64,000 bases of DNA from Calothrix anomala FACHB-343 (GCF_014696435.1 NZ_JACJQG010000012.1:95432-159431); one strand, 5' to 3'; positions 36,090 through 45,539 are shown, counted from the first letter of the stretch. The notes: generated by a model not told the origin, from the sequence alone. Program-made: numbers and translations.

Positions 36090-37349
36090 TTATTCGTCCA
36101 TCTCTTTTAAAGTCGCTAATGCTGAAGGAGATAAACGACTGAGATAGCGGAATATCCAGTATTTAAATATAGTATCTAAAATCACGGGAAATGTGGCAAT
36201 AAAGAGAAAAATTGCACTTCTATTGGCGGGGATACCTAGATGTTCTGATAAACCTTCTAATAGTACTTCCCATCCATGTGGTGAGTGAAATCCGACAAAT
36301 ATATCAGTAAATAAGATGATTAAAAAGGCTTTGGCGCTATCGCTTAAACCATAGACAATATTGTCGATAAAAGATTTGACAATGACAATTTCTTTTTTAC
36401 TCATAGCCACTATAATGCCAAAAGCAACTAAGGATAGTAAATCGGCAAATATATTACTGATAGCGCTATTACTTTCCTGAGTAAATTCCTCGGCTATTTC
36501 TAGGGCTTTCTCACGCATTTGTTCTTGAACTTCTTCATGAGAGAATTTTGGTGATTCATATAATAAATTTTCAAACTTTAGTTTATGTTCAAAAGTTTTT
36601 AATTCCTCCAAAGCCTTGATTTCCATATTGACATTAAGGAAAATATGCTCGCTTGTTTCACCTCTAACTTTTTCTACTAGCGGACTGAACAATACTTGCT
36701 TAGAAATATGCTGAGTTAATAGGGGGACAAGTATTAAAATTAAGAAAAATCTTAAGGCAATTCTTGTCCGCCTTTGGGTAATATGGTAATTTCTGATAAA
36801 ATCGGCTTCAGCTTGGGGTGATAAGTCTGATTGAATGCGATTAATTGTTCTCCCTAAAGAACGAGGGAGAAATCCCGTTTTTTGAGTGACAGGGGGAACA
36901 TTAGCAATATTGTTATCAGAGATTTTTACTTTTTTATTAACTGGGTTATTAATTGGTATAGGTGTGACATTTGAGATGTCTTGAATAGTACTTATTTGTT
37001 CAGTTGGTATATTATATTTAGAGATGACATCATCAATAAACTGTAGTTGTTCTAAAATTGCAGCTTCAGAGATATTTAACACTGAGCGACTGAGGCGAAA
37101 TTCGGCAAGTTTGACTTTAATAAAAATTAAGTTTTTATTGAGATAACCTTGCCAATAAGACATGACATTTTCGGTATAGTTTCCTGTTGATGCAGAAATC
37201 TTTTGATTACCAAAATGTTCGATTTCAATGTTTCTAATTATCTGCGCTGCTTGGTAAGCTTCTAATAATGCTCTTTCTGGTGTACTGAGAAACCATTGCT
37301 TAAATTTGCTGATTTGGTATTTAATGTTCTGAAAAAATGAATTTTTCAT
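36090..37349 (-). CDS. pxcA: Proton extrusion protein PxcA (CemA/YCF10 family)
   Basis: A membrane protein needed for light-induced proton extrusion and, indirectly, for CO2/HCO3- uptake in cyanobacteria. The C-terminal half (about 215-419) carries the CemA signature: FFLILILVPLLTQHISKQ as helix 1, then KSFIDNIVYGLSDSAKAFLI, TDIFVGFHSPHGWEVLLEGL, and ATFPVILDTIFKYWIFRYLS. The N-terminal half has the TPERALLEAYQAAQIIRNIE block typical of the long cyanobacterial form. The frame opens at TTG 37430, but ATG 37349 (MKNSFFQNIKYQ) matches the family start as I remember it. It is the first gene of a likely two-gene unit with the dehydrogenase below it. The long AT-rich region upstream presumably contains its promoter. 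Confidence 0.93.
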   Translation of the reverse strand: MKNSFFQNIKYQISKFKQWFLSTPERALLEAYQAAQIIRNIEIEHFGNQKISASTGNYTENVMSYWQGYLNKNLIFIKVKLAEFRLSRSVLNISEAAILEQLQFIDDVISKYNIPTEQISTIQDISNVTPIPINNPVNKKVKISDNNIANVPPVTQKTGFLPRSLGRTINRIQSDLSPQAEADFIRNYHITQRRTRIALRFFLILILVPLLTQHISKQVLFSPLVEKVRGETSEHIFLNVNMEIKALEELKTFEHKLKFENLLYESPKFSHEEVQEQMREKALEIAEEFTQESNSAISNIFADLLSLVAFGIIVAMSKKEIVIVKSFIDNIVYGLSDSAKAFLIILFTDIFVGFHSPHGWEVLLEGLSEHLGIPANRSAIFLFIATFPVILDTIFKYWIFRYLSRLSPSALATLKEMDE

Positions 37350-38480
37350 GGCTGATTTTTTGAATTTATTATGATTGAATTTATAGTAACCTATATTTTC
37401 GTTATTAACCCTTGTAAGTAGAATCTGCAATCCAATTTAGTTGAGCTACTAGGTATTATTTTATCTCAAGCTAAATATATTGTTGTTATTTATGCAGCCT
37501 CAATTGTTATATTGGGGACATTTATACTATACATTGTGGCATATTTCACAACTCTTAAATTTGTATTTCAAGAGTATGAACATAATATGTAATTTTTATG
37601 TCATTACTATGACAGTAACCCGAAGAAATGCCTCTGGTATAGGAGAATTTAGAGTGAATTTCTCCCAGATATCTAAGTGAGCGATCGCCAATCATCGATA
37701 TACTTAAATTTTTGCAGTAATTAAAGCGGCTTTATATATGGTAATAATTTATTTTCAGTGCAGGGTAAATTAAATTTTATTTAAATACGAATTATACGAT
37801 TAATATATTATTTTTAAATTATAAAAATGACTTTATTGCTGACATCAATATTCTTATTACACAGGCGTAAATCATACAACTTTGATGGATTATGTTGATA
37901 TTAATTAAGTATCTATACTAAAAATACTGTAATTCATAGCAATACAACAATTGAATATATTGTCAAGGATATCTAATATTTTTTAGGAAAATTAATGTTG
38001 TTTACATAATATTTCATTAAATCACAGTATTTATCATATTAGTTATTATATTTTATATATTTATTGTATGATAACTAGACGATGCTATTATTCCTTTAAC
38101 AACATACCTCTGGTAACTGACTCAACCTTTACCCACCGGATTGGTATTTGGTTAATTTGATTAACTTGTAGTTACTGCTTTGTCTGCTTTTGGGAATTTC
38201 GGAAATTGATTACAAGTCATAAAAATTAATCAGTATTGTGCTGATTTTATGCAAAGAAACTGCAAATACAAAGTCTAGTTAATTTAGTTGAATTTGCTAT
38301 CTAAAATTAACCGTGATTTTTGGTAAGCTACAATTTTTTAAATCGATTCCCTATGAAGTTTCAACATTAATAATCTAGTTAACTTTGCTGCCTGTTTTAG
38401 CTTTGCTATGTTGTTAAACCTGACATTTTAGTGACAATCAAAGTTGGTATTTACACTAAGTTACTGTGAACTAAACAATC
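37350..38480. other. AT-rich 1.1-kb divergent gap, no gene seen
   Basis: This is the longest non-repetitive gap in the window. It is strongly AT-rich (stretches such as 37780-38080 are almost only A and T) and contains one HIP1 site near 37681. I found no tRNA, no repeat family of those listed elsewhere, and no convincing reading frame; the 66-codon frame at 37480 lacks a ribosome binding site and has random composition. It separates pxcA and the pentapeptide-repeat gene. Confidence 0.6.
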
Positions 38481-39050
38481 ATGAATGTCAAAGAACTTCT
38501 AACTAGGTATGCAGCAGGAGAAAGAAGCTTTAACGGTATAGAATTACCGGAAGCAGATTTACGCGGGGCTAACTTGGGTGGTGTAGATTTTGGTAGAGTT
38601 AACCTCGAAGGTGCTAACCTCACTGGTGCATCTTTAAGCGGGGCTAATTTAAGTCGGGCAAATCTTAGAGGTGCGAAACTTCATAGAGCGAATTTATCGG
38701 AAGTTATTTTGAGTGGTGCGGATTTACGCCAAGCGGCGCTAACAACTGCGAATTTAAATGAATCAGATTTAAGTGGTGCATGTTTGAATTATGCAGATTT
38801 ATGTGATGCTAATTTACACATGGCATCACTGAGTGTAGCTAATTTGCAGGGTGCTAATTTAAGCGGGGCGAAAATGGGCGGAGTACGGATGTGGAAAGCT
38901 GATTTGCAGTGGGCGGATTTAAGTGGCGCTGATTTAAGCGAAGCTAACTTAAGCGAAGCTAACTTAACAGGCGCGAATCTTAACGCTACAGATATGAGCG
39001 AAACCTTTATGACGGGAACAATTATGCCTGATGGCTTTATCCATCAGTGA
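38481..39050 (+). CDS. Pentapeptide-repeat protein
   Basis: A 189-residue protein. After a 20-residue N-terminal segment (MNVKELLTRYAAGERSFNGI) it consists of about 30 A(D/N)LXX repeats (LPEADLRGANLGG, GANLTGASLSGANLS), predicted to form one right-handed quadrilateral beta-helix. There is no signal peptide, so a cytosolic location is likely. Such proteins are very common in cyanobacteria and mostly of unknown function. The N-terminal LLxxYAAGERxFxGI block is typical of the cyanobacterial group. The start is at ATG 38481. The extended tnpB frame on the other strand overlaps its last 87 bases. Confidence 0.92.
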   Translation: MNVKELLTRYAAGERSFNGIELPEADLRGANLGGVDFGRVNLEGANLTGASLSGANLSRANLRGAKLHRANLSEVILSGADLRQAALTTANLNESDLSGACLNYADLCDANLHMASLSVANLQGANLSGAKMGGVRMWKADLQWADLSGADLSEANLSEANLTGANLNATDMSETFMTGTIMPDGFIHQ

Positions 39051-40406
39051 AAGGGAGACGCGATTCATCGCGTCTGTACAATTGTCTTGGTGGTTAGCGA
39101 TTTTTGCTGATTCAATGGGGCTGATTGTGAGGTGACAGGCTTGAGGGGAAATTTTCTGGATAAATTCACTATTCTTTAAGTGACATCTCCTACACTTCTG
39201 CTTCGCAGTAAGTGTAGGCTTCTCAGCGACTCCTAATCCGGACATTGACTGAGCTTTAAGACCGTGTGCCCCACGGTTCTTTATATTTATAGCCGCATTT
39301 AAATCCCTGCACAAACTAGCATGACAAACAGGGCAATTGTGCATTCTTTGGGATAGCGGCTTTTTGACTATGTGACCACAACTAGAACATTCTTGGCTTG
39401 TGCCGTTTGGTTTAACAGCTATTACTTTCAAACCAGCGTTTTCGGCTTTGTTAGAAAGTATTGTGATAAACTTACTCCAACCAGCATCATTAATACTTTT
39501 AGCCAGTCTTGTTTTAACTAGTCCTTTAATATTCAACTTTTCAACAGCTACAACATCATACTTATCAAGCAGTGATTTAGCTGTTTTGAAGTGGAAATCC
39601 CTACGGGTATCAGCAACTTTCTTGTGCTGTTTACCTAGTTTCTGGATAGCTTTTTTACGACGATTAGAACCTTTTTTGCGTCTTGACACCTTACGCTGTG
39701 CTGACTTTAATCTACGTTCAGCTTTTCGTAAATGTTTTGGCGCAGCGATTCTAGAACCATCAGATGCTACATAAAAATCAATTAAGCCAACATCAATCCC
39801 AATAATATTGTCAGGATTAAAATCAGGCTTAACAGTTGGTACTGTTTTATCATCAAGGCTCAAGGTTACGTAATAACCATCGGCTTTCTTGGTAACAGAT
39901 ACAGTTTTAATATCAAATCCATCAGGTATTGGGCGATGGACAATTACTTTAACATCTCCAATCTTTGACAGTGTAATTTTGTTGTTAACAAAGTGATGTT
40001 GTTTAAATTGGGTGTAAATAAAAGTTTTGTACTGTCCTTTACCCTTAAATCTAGGTCTACCAGACTTCTTGCCGTTAACATCACCTTTGAGCCATCTATC
40101 AAAAGCTAGTTCAACTTTTTTAGGAACTTCCTGCAATACTTGAGAGTGAATATCCTTGTACCAAGGTCTATCAACTTTCAATTGAACCAAAGACGCTTTT
40201 TGAGCGTAGTAGTTAGGTTGTTCCTTTAACTCTGGTAGATGACAAATTAGCGGGCATCTATCAATAGGACAACGATTCATTTCATACCAGTCAAACCTTT
40301 GAGCAAGCAAATAGTTATACTGGCAACGTAACATTTCCAAGATTTTATCTATTTTCTTTTCTTGTTCTTTAGTTGGCTTGATTTTGTACTGGTATGATGT
40401 TTTCAT
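38964..40406 (-). CDS. tnpB: IS200/IS605-family TnpB (RNA-guided nuclease)
   Basis: TnpB proteins are RuvC nucleases guided by an RNA made from the element's right end. RuvC acidic residues are in NIIGIDVGLIDF (about D206), DVVAVEKLNIKGL (about E294) and CRDLNAAINIKNRG. The zinc ribbon is CSSCGHIVKKPLSQRMHNCP with a following VCHASLC. The nuclease core looks intact. There is no TnpA transposase next to it. Oddity: no stop codon occurs before the predicted right end (near 39180), so the frame continues about 70 codons into host DNA, across an AGACGCGAT repeat and antisense to the last 87 bases of the pentapeptide gene. The native product may therefore carry a foreign tail. The start is at ATG 40406. 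Confidence 0.92.
   Translation of the reverse strand: MKTSYQYKIKPTKEQEKKIDKILEMLRCQYNYLLAQRFDWYEMNRCPIDRCPLICHLPELKEQPNYYAQKASLVQLKVDRPWYKDIHSQVLQEVPKKVELAFDRWLKGDVNGKKSGRPRFKGKGQYKTFIYTQFKQHHFVNNKITLSKIGDVKVIVHRPIPDGFDIKTVSVTKKADGYYVTLSLDDKTVPTVKPDFNPDNIIGIDVGLIDFYVASDGSRIAAPKHLRKAERRLKSAQRKVSRRKKGSNRRKKAIQKLGKQHKKVADTRRDFHFKTAKSLLDKYDVVAVEKLNIKGLVKTRLAKSINDAGWSKFITILSNKAENAGLKVIAVKPNGTSQECSSCGHIVKKPLSQRMHNCPVCHASLCRDLNAAINIKNRGAHGLKAQSMSGLGVAEKPTLTAKQKCRRCHLKNSEFIQKISPQACHLTISPIESAKIANHQDNCTDAMNRVSLSLMDKAIRHNCSRHKGFAHICSVKIRAC
39056..39086. repeat. AGACGCGAT palindromic repeat
   Basis: GAGACGCGATTCATCGCGTC followed by TGTACAATTGTC, the same unit as at 28685-28750. It lies just after the pentapeptide gene stop and is read through by the extended tnpB frame. 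Confidence 0.8.
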
Positions 40407-40471
40407 CTCTTTATCCTTGTTTTTCGACCTGAAAACAGTATAACATAAAGTGTATCCACTGTGTAACCAGT

Positions 40472-40681
40472 ATGAAAAACAAGCAATTAAGATTAAGGAT
40501 GTCAGAGCGACGATTCAATAAGCTTAGACAATATGCAGAGTACGCAGACAAAACAATGACTCAAGTGATAGATGAGCTTATCGACACGTTGCCAAACATA
40601 AAAAATGGCGACTCCGACGCTCGCGGACTCGCTAACGCTGCGCTATCACCGACCAACAACCAATTCAATCCGCAGGATTGA
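40472..40681 (+). CDS. Ribbon-helix-helix protein, divergent from tnpB
   Basis: A 69-residue protein. Residues 1-42 (KNKQLRLRMSERRFNKLRQY, then AEYADKTMTQVIDELIDTLP) have the strand-helix-helix pattern of RHH (CopG/Arc/MetJ) DNA-binding proteins. The start lies 65 bp from the tnpB start on the other strand, so one shared promoter region could be autoregulated. It sits inside the element. The C-terminal tail (SDARGLANAAL) is encoded by a dispersed repeat (about 40607-40645) that seems to have inserted in frame. The stop codon lies in the right arm of a 21-bp perfect hairpin. A regulatory role for tnpB expression is inference. Confidence 0.75.
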   Translation: MKNKQLRLRMSERRFNKLRQYAEYADKTMTQVIDELIDTLPNIKNGDSDARGLANAALSPTNNQFNPQD

Positions 40682-40695
40682 ATTGGTTGTTGGTC
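40651..40695 (+). terminator. 21-bp perfect hairpin at the end of the RHH gene
   Basis: GACCAACAACCAATTCAATC and one more C pair perfectly with 40675-40695 around a GCA loop, and the RHH stop codon is inside the right arm. No T run follows directly, so it may be a structural part of the element end or an RNA-stability hairpin rather than a terminator. A second hairpin at 40721-40750 is followed by TTCTTTTTG and is the better terminator candidate. Confidence 0.5.
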
Positions 40696-40836
40696 AATTC
40701 GTCGCCGCCCAAAAATTCATCCCACACTGCCCTTCGGGTCAGATGTGGGGATTCTTTTTGTTTAAGCTAAATTAAAAACGGTTATATTCGATTGAGAAAT
40801 ATGTAAAATTTTTCAAATCATTAGAGTGCTTTAATT

Positions 40837-42024
40837 ATGAATCTCAGCCTGTGCATGATTGTTAAAAATGAGGCAGCTACACTGCATAAATGTCTCAGCA
40901 GTGTAGCAAATGTTGTTGATGAGATGGTAATTTTAGATACAGGCTCTAGCGATCGCACTCCAGAAATCGCTAAATCTTACGGTGCAAAAGTACATCATTT
41001 TAGATGGAATAATAATTTTAGTACTGCTCGCAATGAAGCTCTCAAATATGTTAAAGGTAACTGGGTGTTAGTTTTAGATGCAGATGAGACGCTAACACCA
41101 GAAATTGTACCACAAATTTATTCTGTAATTCAAAGAGAAGAATATCTTTTAATTAACCTGCTGCGTCAAGAAGTTGGTGCCGAACAATCACCTTATTCTT
41201 TAGTATCTCGACTGTTTCGCCGTCACCCAGAAATTCAATTTTCGCGTCCTTATCACGCTTTAATTGATGATAGCGTAGCGACAATTTTAGCTAAGGAACC
41301 TAAGTGGCAAATTGGCTATTTACAAGGTGTGGCGATTCTCCATAAAGGATATCAAAAAAGTGCGATCGCGCAAGGTAATAAATACGCGAAAGCTCAAGCA
41401 GCAATGGAACAATTTTTAGCTGCTCATCCTTACGATGCTTATGTATGTAGTAAGTTGGGGGCTTTGTATGTTACCACTGGTAAAATTAATGAAGGGATAG
41501 AACTTCTCAAACGAGGAGTAAGAACCAGTGAAGAAAACTACGAAATTTTATATGAACTGCATTATCATTTAGGAATTGCTTACAGTCGGTTACAGAATCC
41601 TAAACAAGCTAGTTTGCATTATCAAGCGGCTATTAAGTTACCAATTTACCCAATTTTAAAGTTGGGTGCATATAACAATATTGGGAATTTACTCAAAGAA
41701 GCTGGAGATTTAAAAACTGCTAGAAAAGCTTATGAAGCAGCTTTGAAAATTGATGATAATTTTGCTGCCGGACATTACAATTTAGGCATGACATTAAAAG
41801 CGATGGGTTTATTTACCGATGCGATCGCCTGTTATCAAAAAGCCATCAAGTTAAACCCCAGATATGCAGAAGCTTACCAAAATTTAGGAGTAGTGCAGCT
41901 AAAAGTCGGCAATCACCAAGCGAGTTTAATTGCTTTTAAAAATGCGATCGCTCTCCACCAAGAACAAAACCCCGAAGAAGCCCAAAGGCTGCGTCAGGGT
42001 TTGCAGGAGATGGGGTTGTTGTGA
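40837..42024 (+). CDS. Family 2 glycosyltransferase with TPR repeats
   Basis: A 395-residue cytosolic protein. The N-terminal GT-A domain (about 1-210) starts LSLCMIVKNEAATLHKCLSS, with ILDTGSSDRT and the metal-binding LDADETLTPE (DxD-like). The C-terminal half has at least four TPR units (for example AAGHYNLGMTLKAMGLFTDA, and AYQNLGVVQLKVGNHQASLI). This SunS/TPR-type fusion is common in cyanobacteria; members glycosylate proteins or polysaccharides, with the TPR part docking the acceptor. Neither donor nor acceptor can be read from the sequence. The start is at ATG 40837. It stands alone, followed by a G-rich tandem repeat. Confidence 0.9.
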   Translation: MNLSLCMIVKNEAATLHKCLSSVANVVDEMVILDTGSSDRTPEIAKSYGAKVHHFRWNNNFSTARNEALKYVKGNWVLVLDADETLTPEIVPQIYSVIQREEYLLINLLRQEVGAEQSPYSLVSRLFRRHPEIQFSRPYHALIDDSVATILAKEPKWQIGYLQGVAILHKGYQKSAIAQGNKYAKAQAAMEQFLAAHPYDAYVCSKLGALYVTTGKINEGIELLKRGVRTSEENYEILYELHYHLGIAYSRLQNPKQASLHYQAAIKLPIYPILKLGAYNNIGNLLKEAGDLKTARKAYEAALKIDDNFAAGHYNLGMTLKAMGLFTDAIACYQKAIKLNPRYAEAYQNLGVVQLKVGNHQASLIAFKNAIALHQEQNPEEAQRLRQGLQEMGLL

Positions 42025-42163
42025 GAGGGATAGGGGAGACAAGGGAGATGAGGGGGACAAGGGGGACAAGGAGGATAGGGGGGACAAGGAAGTAGTTAAG
42101 AAAGAAGCAATGCCCAATGCCCAATGCCCCATGCCCAATGCCCAATGCCCAATGCCCCATAAT
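42025..42163. repeat. GGGGACAAG and ATGCCC tandem repeats
   Basis: About eight AGGGGGACAA-like 9-mers (42028-42090) are followed by ATGCCC-type units (42107-42163). They fill the whole convergent gap between the glycosyltransferase and the aminotransferase stop codons. Confidence 0.75.
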
Positions 42164-42164
42164 T

Positions 42165-43331
42165 CTAAATTCGCGCTCGCACAAATTTCTCTAATCGATC
42201 CATGCCTTTTTCAATTGTTGCCATGTCTGTGGCGTAGGAAAGGCGGATGTTTTTATCGGCACCAAAGGCAATACCGGGAATTACTGCTACTTGATGTTCT
42301 TCGATGAGCGCATCGCAGAATTCTAGGGATTTTAAGCCAGTTTTGCTGATGTCGGGGAACAGATAAAAAGCACCATCTGGTTTTGGACAACTCAAGCCGG
42401 GGATGGCGTTGAGTCTGTCTAACATTACCTGTCGCCGTTTAGCAAAAGCTTGGCGCATTTCTTCCACGCAGTCTTGAGAACTTTCTAAAGCCGCGATCGC
42501 GCCATATTGGGCAAAGGTACAAACGTTAGATGTACTATGCCCTTGGATGGTACTGGCGGCTTTAATGATTTCTACAGGCCCGGCTAAATAGCCAAGCCGC
42601 CAGCCTGTCATAGAATAAGCTTTGGCAAAACCGTTGCTAATTAAAGTCCGGGCGAAAATTTCTTTTCCCAAGGAACCGATGCTGATATGTTCTGCACCAT
42701 CGTAGAGAATTTTCTCGTAAATTTCGTCAGAAACAACAAAGATATCTGCATCAACTACTACCTCTGCCAAGGCTTTAATTTCCTCTGGGGTATATACCAT
42801 TCCCGTAGGGTTAGATGGGGAGTTGAGGATAAATAGCTTGGTTTTGGGGGTAATTGCTTGGCGCAGTTGTTCGGGAGTAATTTTATAGCCCGTGGAAGCA
42901 TCTGTATGTACAATTACGGATACTCCCCCGACTAAAGTAACCATCTCTGGATAACTGAGCCAATAGGGTGCGGGAATAATGACTTCATCACCTGGATCGA
43001 TGAGGGCGACGATCAAGTTGTAGAGAGAATGTTTCCCGCCATTGGTGACGATGACATTTTCGGCTTTGTAATCGAGTCCGTTATCTGTTTTCAGCTTGTG
43101 GGCGATCGCTTCCCTTAACTTTGGTTCTCCGGCGGCTGCGCCATATTTGGTTTTCCCTTCATCCAAAGCTTTTTCGGCTGCTGCTTTGATATGGGCTGGG
43201 GTATCAAAATCCGGTTCTCCAGCGCTAAAACTACAAACATCTATCCCCTCTGCTTTCATTGCCTTAGCTTTAGCTGCGATCGCTAAGGTTAAAGAGGGTG
43301 TTACCTGACTTACTCGTGCTGCCAGTTTCAT
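42165..43331 (-). CDS. aspC: Aspartate aminotransferase (PLP, fold type I)
   Basis: Transfers the amino group between aspartate and 2-oxoglutarate; it may also accept prephenate, as several cyanobacterial relatives do. The PLP lysine is in [20 protein letters not shown] (about residues 232-251). Other family blocks are [26 protein letters not shown] and [11 protein letters not shown]. Length (388) is typical of the class Ib enzymes. ATG 43331 begins [18 protein letters not shown], a standard N-terminus. It is monocistronic on the minus strand. Confidence 0.93.
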   Translation of the reverse strand: MKLAARVSQVTPSLTLAIAAKAKAMKAEGIDVCSFSAGEPDFDTPAHIKAAAEKALDEGKTKYGAAAGEPKLREAIAHKLKTDNGLDYKAENVIVTNGGKHSLYNLIVALIDPGDEVIIPAPYWLSYPEMVTLVGGVSVIVHTDASTGYKITPEQLRQAITPKTKLFILNSPSNPTGMVYTPEEIKALAEVVVDADIFVVSDEIYEKILYDGAEHISIGSLGKEIFARTLISNGFAKAYSMTGWRLGYLAGPVEIIKAASTIQGHSTSNVCTFAQYGAIAALESSQDCVEEMRQAFAKRRQVMLDRLNAIPGLSCPKPDGAFYLFPDISKTGLKSLEFCDALIEEHQVAVIPGIAFGADKNIRLSYATDMATIEKGMDRLEKFVRARI

Positions 43332-43769
43332 TCTTAATTATTTATTCGCTTAATCTCTAACCTATTTAACAATATCCCACAATCTCGATTGAGAATTGAC
43401 TTTTTAGAATTCATTAGCCCATCTCGTTAGTAAATTTTGGCAATATTAAGAATTTTGTTAATAGGAGAGCGTGTAAATATTTGTACCTGCTGAAGTTTTA
43501 AAAGTAGGGGCTAGGGATTGGGGGCGCTGAGGCTAGGGAAGAGAGATGATTATACTTGGTTGTGGACTGACATCGGGTGAATAGCTAATTGGATTAGTCG
43601 GTTTTGGATGTTATGAGTTAGATATTAGGTATAATTTGTTGCTATATAGCCTATTAAATAATTTTTGGCGACAAATAGATTTTTTTCGATGTTTATTGCA
43701 GGTTTTTAGTGATATATAGGTGCAAGGAAAAAATTATGCGATCGCCCAAGCAAGACACAATTGACGATA
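43332..43769. other. Divergent gap, no gene seen
   Basis: A 438-bp AT-rich region between the aminotransferase (minus) and the Rpn-type gene (plus). It holds a short GTAGGGGCTAGGGATTGGGG stretch near 43505 and two HIP1-like sites. No RNA gene or further repeat is apparent. Confidence 0.55.
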
Positions 43770-44723
43770 ATGACTGATAATAATGACAACAAAAATCTCA
43801 ATCCCGCAACCGAATATGATTCACCCTGGAAGGATATTTTACAAACATATTTTTCCGAATTTATGCAGTTCTTTTTCCCCAATGCATATAATGAAATTGA
43901 TTGGAGACAACAGCCAGAATTTCTCGATAAAGAATTACAAGAAGTCGTAGCCGATGCAGAAATCGGTCGCCGTTTTGCTGACAAATTAGTCAAAGTTTAT
44001 CTGCAAAATGGTCAAGAAACTTGGGTGTTAATTCATGTTGAGGTGCAATCTCAAGAAGAAGCAGATTTTGCCGCGAGGATGTATACCTATAATTATCGCA
44101 TTTACGATAGATACAAAAAATCGGTAGCTTCTTTAGCAATTTTAGGTGATGAAAAAGCAAATTGGCGACCGGAACAATTTGGTTATAGCCTATTTGGGTG
44201 TAGGTTAAATTTTCAATTTCCGATTATTAAATTGATAGATTATCAATCAAGGTTATCGGAACTAGACAACGACAATAACCCATTTGCAACGGTAGTAATG
44301 GCACACTTAGCGGCGCTGAATACCCGTAATGACCGTAACAACCGTAAACAGCAAAAATTGGCGTTAGTACAAAGGTTGTATGAAAAAGGCTTTGAAGAGC
44401 AGGATGTAATTAATTTAATAGGGTTTGTGGATTGGATGTTAACTTTGCCACCTAATTTAGAAGCAGAGTTTAAACTAGAAATACAACAAATTGAGGCTAG
44501 ACGACGGATGAAATATGTAACTTCTTTTGAACGTATTGCCAAGCTGGAAGAAGCATTATCATTAGTGACACGGTTACTCAATCGTCGTTTAGGTAATGTT
44601 GATGAGGCATTACTTGAGCAGGTGCGCTCTTTAACTATTAACGAGTTGGAAACATTAGCTGAGGATTTACTTGATTTTACTTCGATGGCTGATTTAACTA
44701 ATTGGTTATCAGCCAGAGGATAA
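43770..44723 (+). CDS. Rpn/PDDEXK-type nuclease-like protein with DUF4351 tail
   Basis: A 317-residue protein of the Rpn (recombination-promoting nuclease) / putative transposase_31-like group. The N-terminal PD-(D/E)XK-like domain has RFADKLVKVYLQNGQE and WVLIHVEVQSQEEADFAARM, giving the D...ExQ core seen in this group. The C-terminus LLNRRLGNVDEALLEQVRSL with ETLAEDLLDF and DLTNWLSARG is a DUF4351 domain. These families are much expanded in cyanobacteria and their cellular role is unclear. The frame opens at TTG 43761; ATG 43770 (MTDNNDNKN) is preferred. It stands alone among dispersed repeats. Codon use resembles the rest of the window. Confidence 0.88.
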   Translation: MTDNNDNKNLNPATEYDSPWKDILQTYFSEFMQFFFPNAYNEIDWRQQPEFLDKELQEVVADAEIGRRFADKLVKVYLQNGQETWVLIHVEVQSQEEADFAARMYTYNYRIYDRYKKSVASLAILGDEKANWRPEQFGYSLFGCRLNFQFPIIKLIDYQSRLSELDNDNNPFATVVMAHLAALNTRNDRNNRKQQKLALVQRLYEKGFEEQDVINLIGFVDWMLTLPPNLEAEFKLEIQQIEARRRMKYVTSFERIAKLEEALSLVTRLLNRRLGNVDEALLEQVRSLTINELETLAEDLLDFTSMADLTNWLSARG

Positions 44724-44830
44724 AATAATTACTAATTCCTAATAGTTGGGGAAAGCCACAATAAATTTTTAAATTGGTGGTATTTATATTGTGAGGTGCT
44801 AAACCCCAACTAATTTAATATCAATACAAA

Positions 44831-45012
44831 TACAGCAAATTGCCACTTGGTGAGGTACAGATTATTTTTGATTGTAGGGGCACTGGCATTGCCATGCCCG
44901 AAGCGCGTACCTCATTTATCTGAAATATGCTGTCATACCAATTCAAATAATGTTGGCGACACATCAATATATTCTAGAGGATATGGCAGTGCCATGCCCC
45001 TACCATCTGTCG
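44831..45012. repeat. Two dispersed palindromic repeats (second site)
   Basis: This is the other copy of the pair seen at 34789-34980: the TACAGCA...ATGCTGT unit (44831-44940) followed by the GACACATCAATATATTCTAG unit (44955-45012). An inverted TAGTTGGGG / CCCCAACTA pair (44742-44814) precedes them. Together these occupy the first part of the 1-kb gap 44724-45766, in which I see no gene. Confidence 0.75.
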
Positions 45013-45159
45013 CATTGTTTTTTCAAATGGGTATGATACAGGCGATTTGTAATGCTCTAACTGATTGCTGACTCAAAAAGTCTGTAGGCGTAGCCTGTGG
45101 TAGACATCCCTTGATGATTTCTTTAAATTAGAGACTCATTTTTATATTTTGAGTAAACA

Positions 45160-45431
45160 AAAAAGCTGATTACTTTCTCATTTAGATGTTTTAAGTAAGC
45201 GAAAAGCCATTTCACTTACTTAAAAAGCCATTTCAACTACTCAAAAAGCCTTATTGCTTTCTGGTTTTGGTGTTTTCCGCAGGTAAAAAGCCATTTCATC
45301 TACTTAAAAAGCCTGATTGCTTTCTCATTTTGGTAAATCACGCACTCATTTTGGTGTTTTCCGCAGATAAAAAGCCTTGTTGCTTACTCATTTCGGTAAA
45401 TCGCGCAATCATTTTGGTGTTTTGCGCAAGT
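45160..45431. repeat. Degenerate tandem array with a 63-base unit
   Basis: Units begin with AAAAAGCC and continue TGATTGCTTTCTCATTTTGG, TAAATC(A/G)CGCA, TCATTTTGGTGTTTT and CCGCAG. Two complete units are in register at 45306-45368 and 45369-45431 (period 63). Upstream, shorter variants (AAAAAGCCATTTCATCTACT) recur about four times. There is no open frame of note on either strand. The function is unknown. Confidence 0.75.
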
Positions 45432-45539
45432 TTTTGGGTTGATTAATTGCTTAAAAATTGCAATGTTGAACAACAAGCTTTATGGCAGCTAGGTTTTCTC
45501 GTTTTTGCGATCGCACTTGCTAAAAATAGCCTTTGTCTT

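Larger units (their letters stand above)
39180..40760 (-). mobile_element. IS200/IS605-type element with tnpB and a divergent RHH gene
   Basis: The predicted right end carries the hairpin CCTACACTT / AAGTGTAGG (39189-39218) followed by GAGATGTCAC on the tnpB strand. The predicted left end carries a related hairpin with CCCACA/TGTGGG arms and a GCCC/GGGT inner stem (40721-40750). Ends are placed by hairpin position and by memory of similar cyanobacterial elements, so each boundary may be off by some bases. There is no TnpA gene, so movement would need one in trans. Confidence 0.6.
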
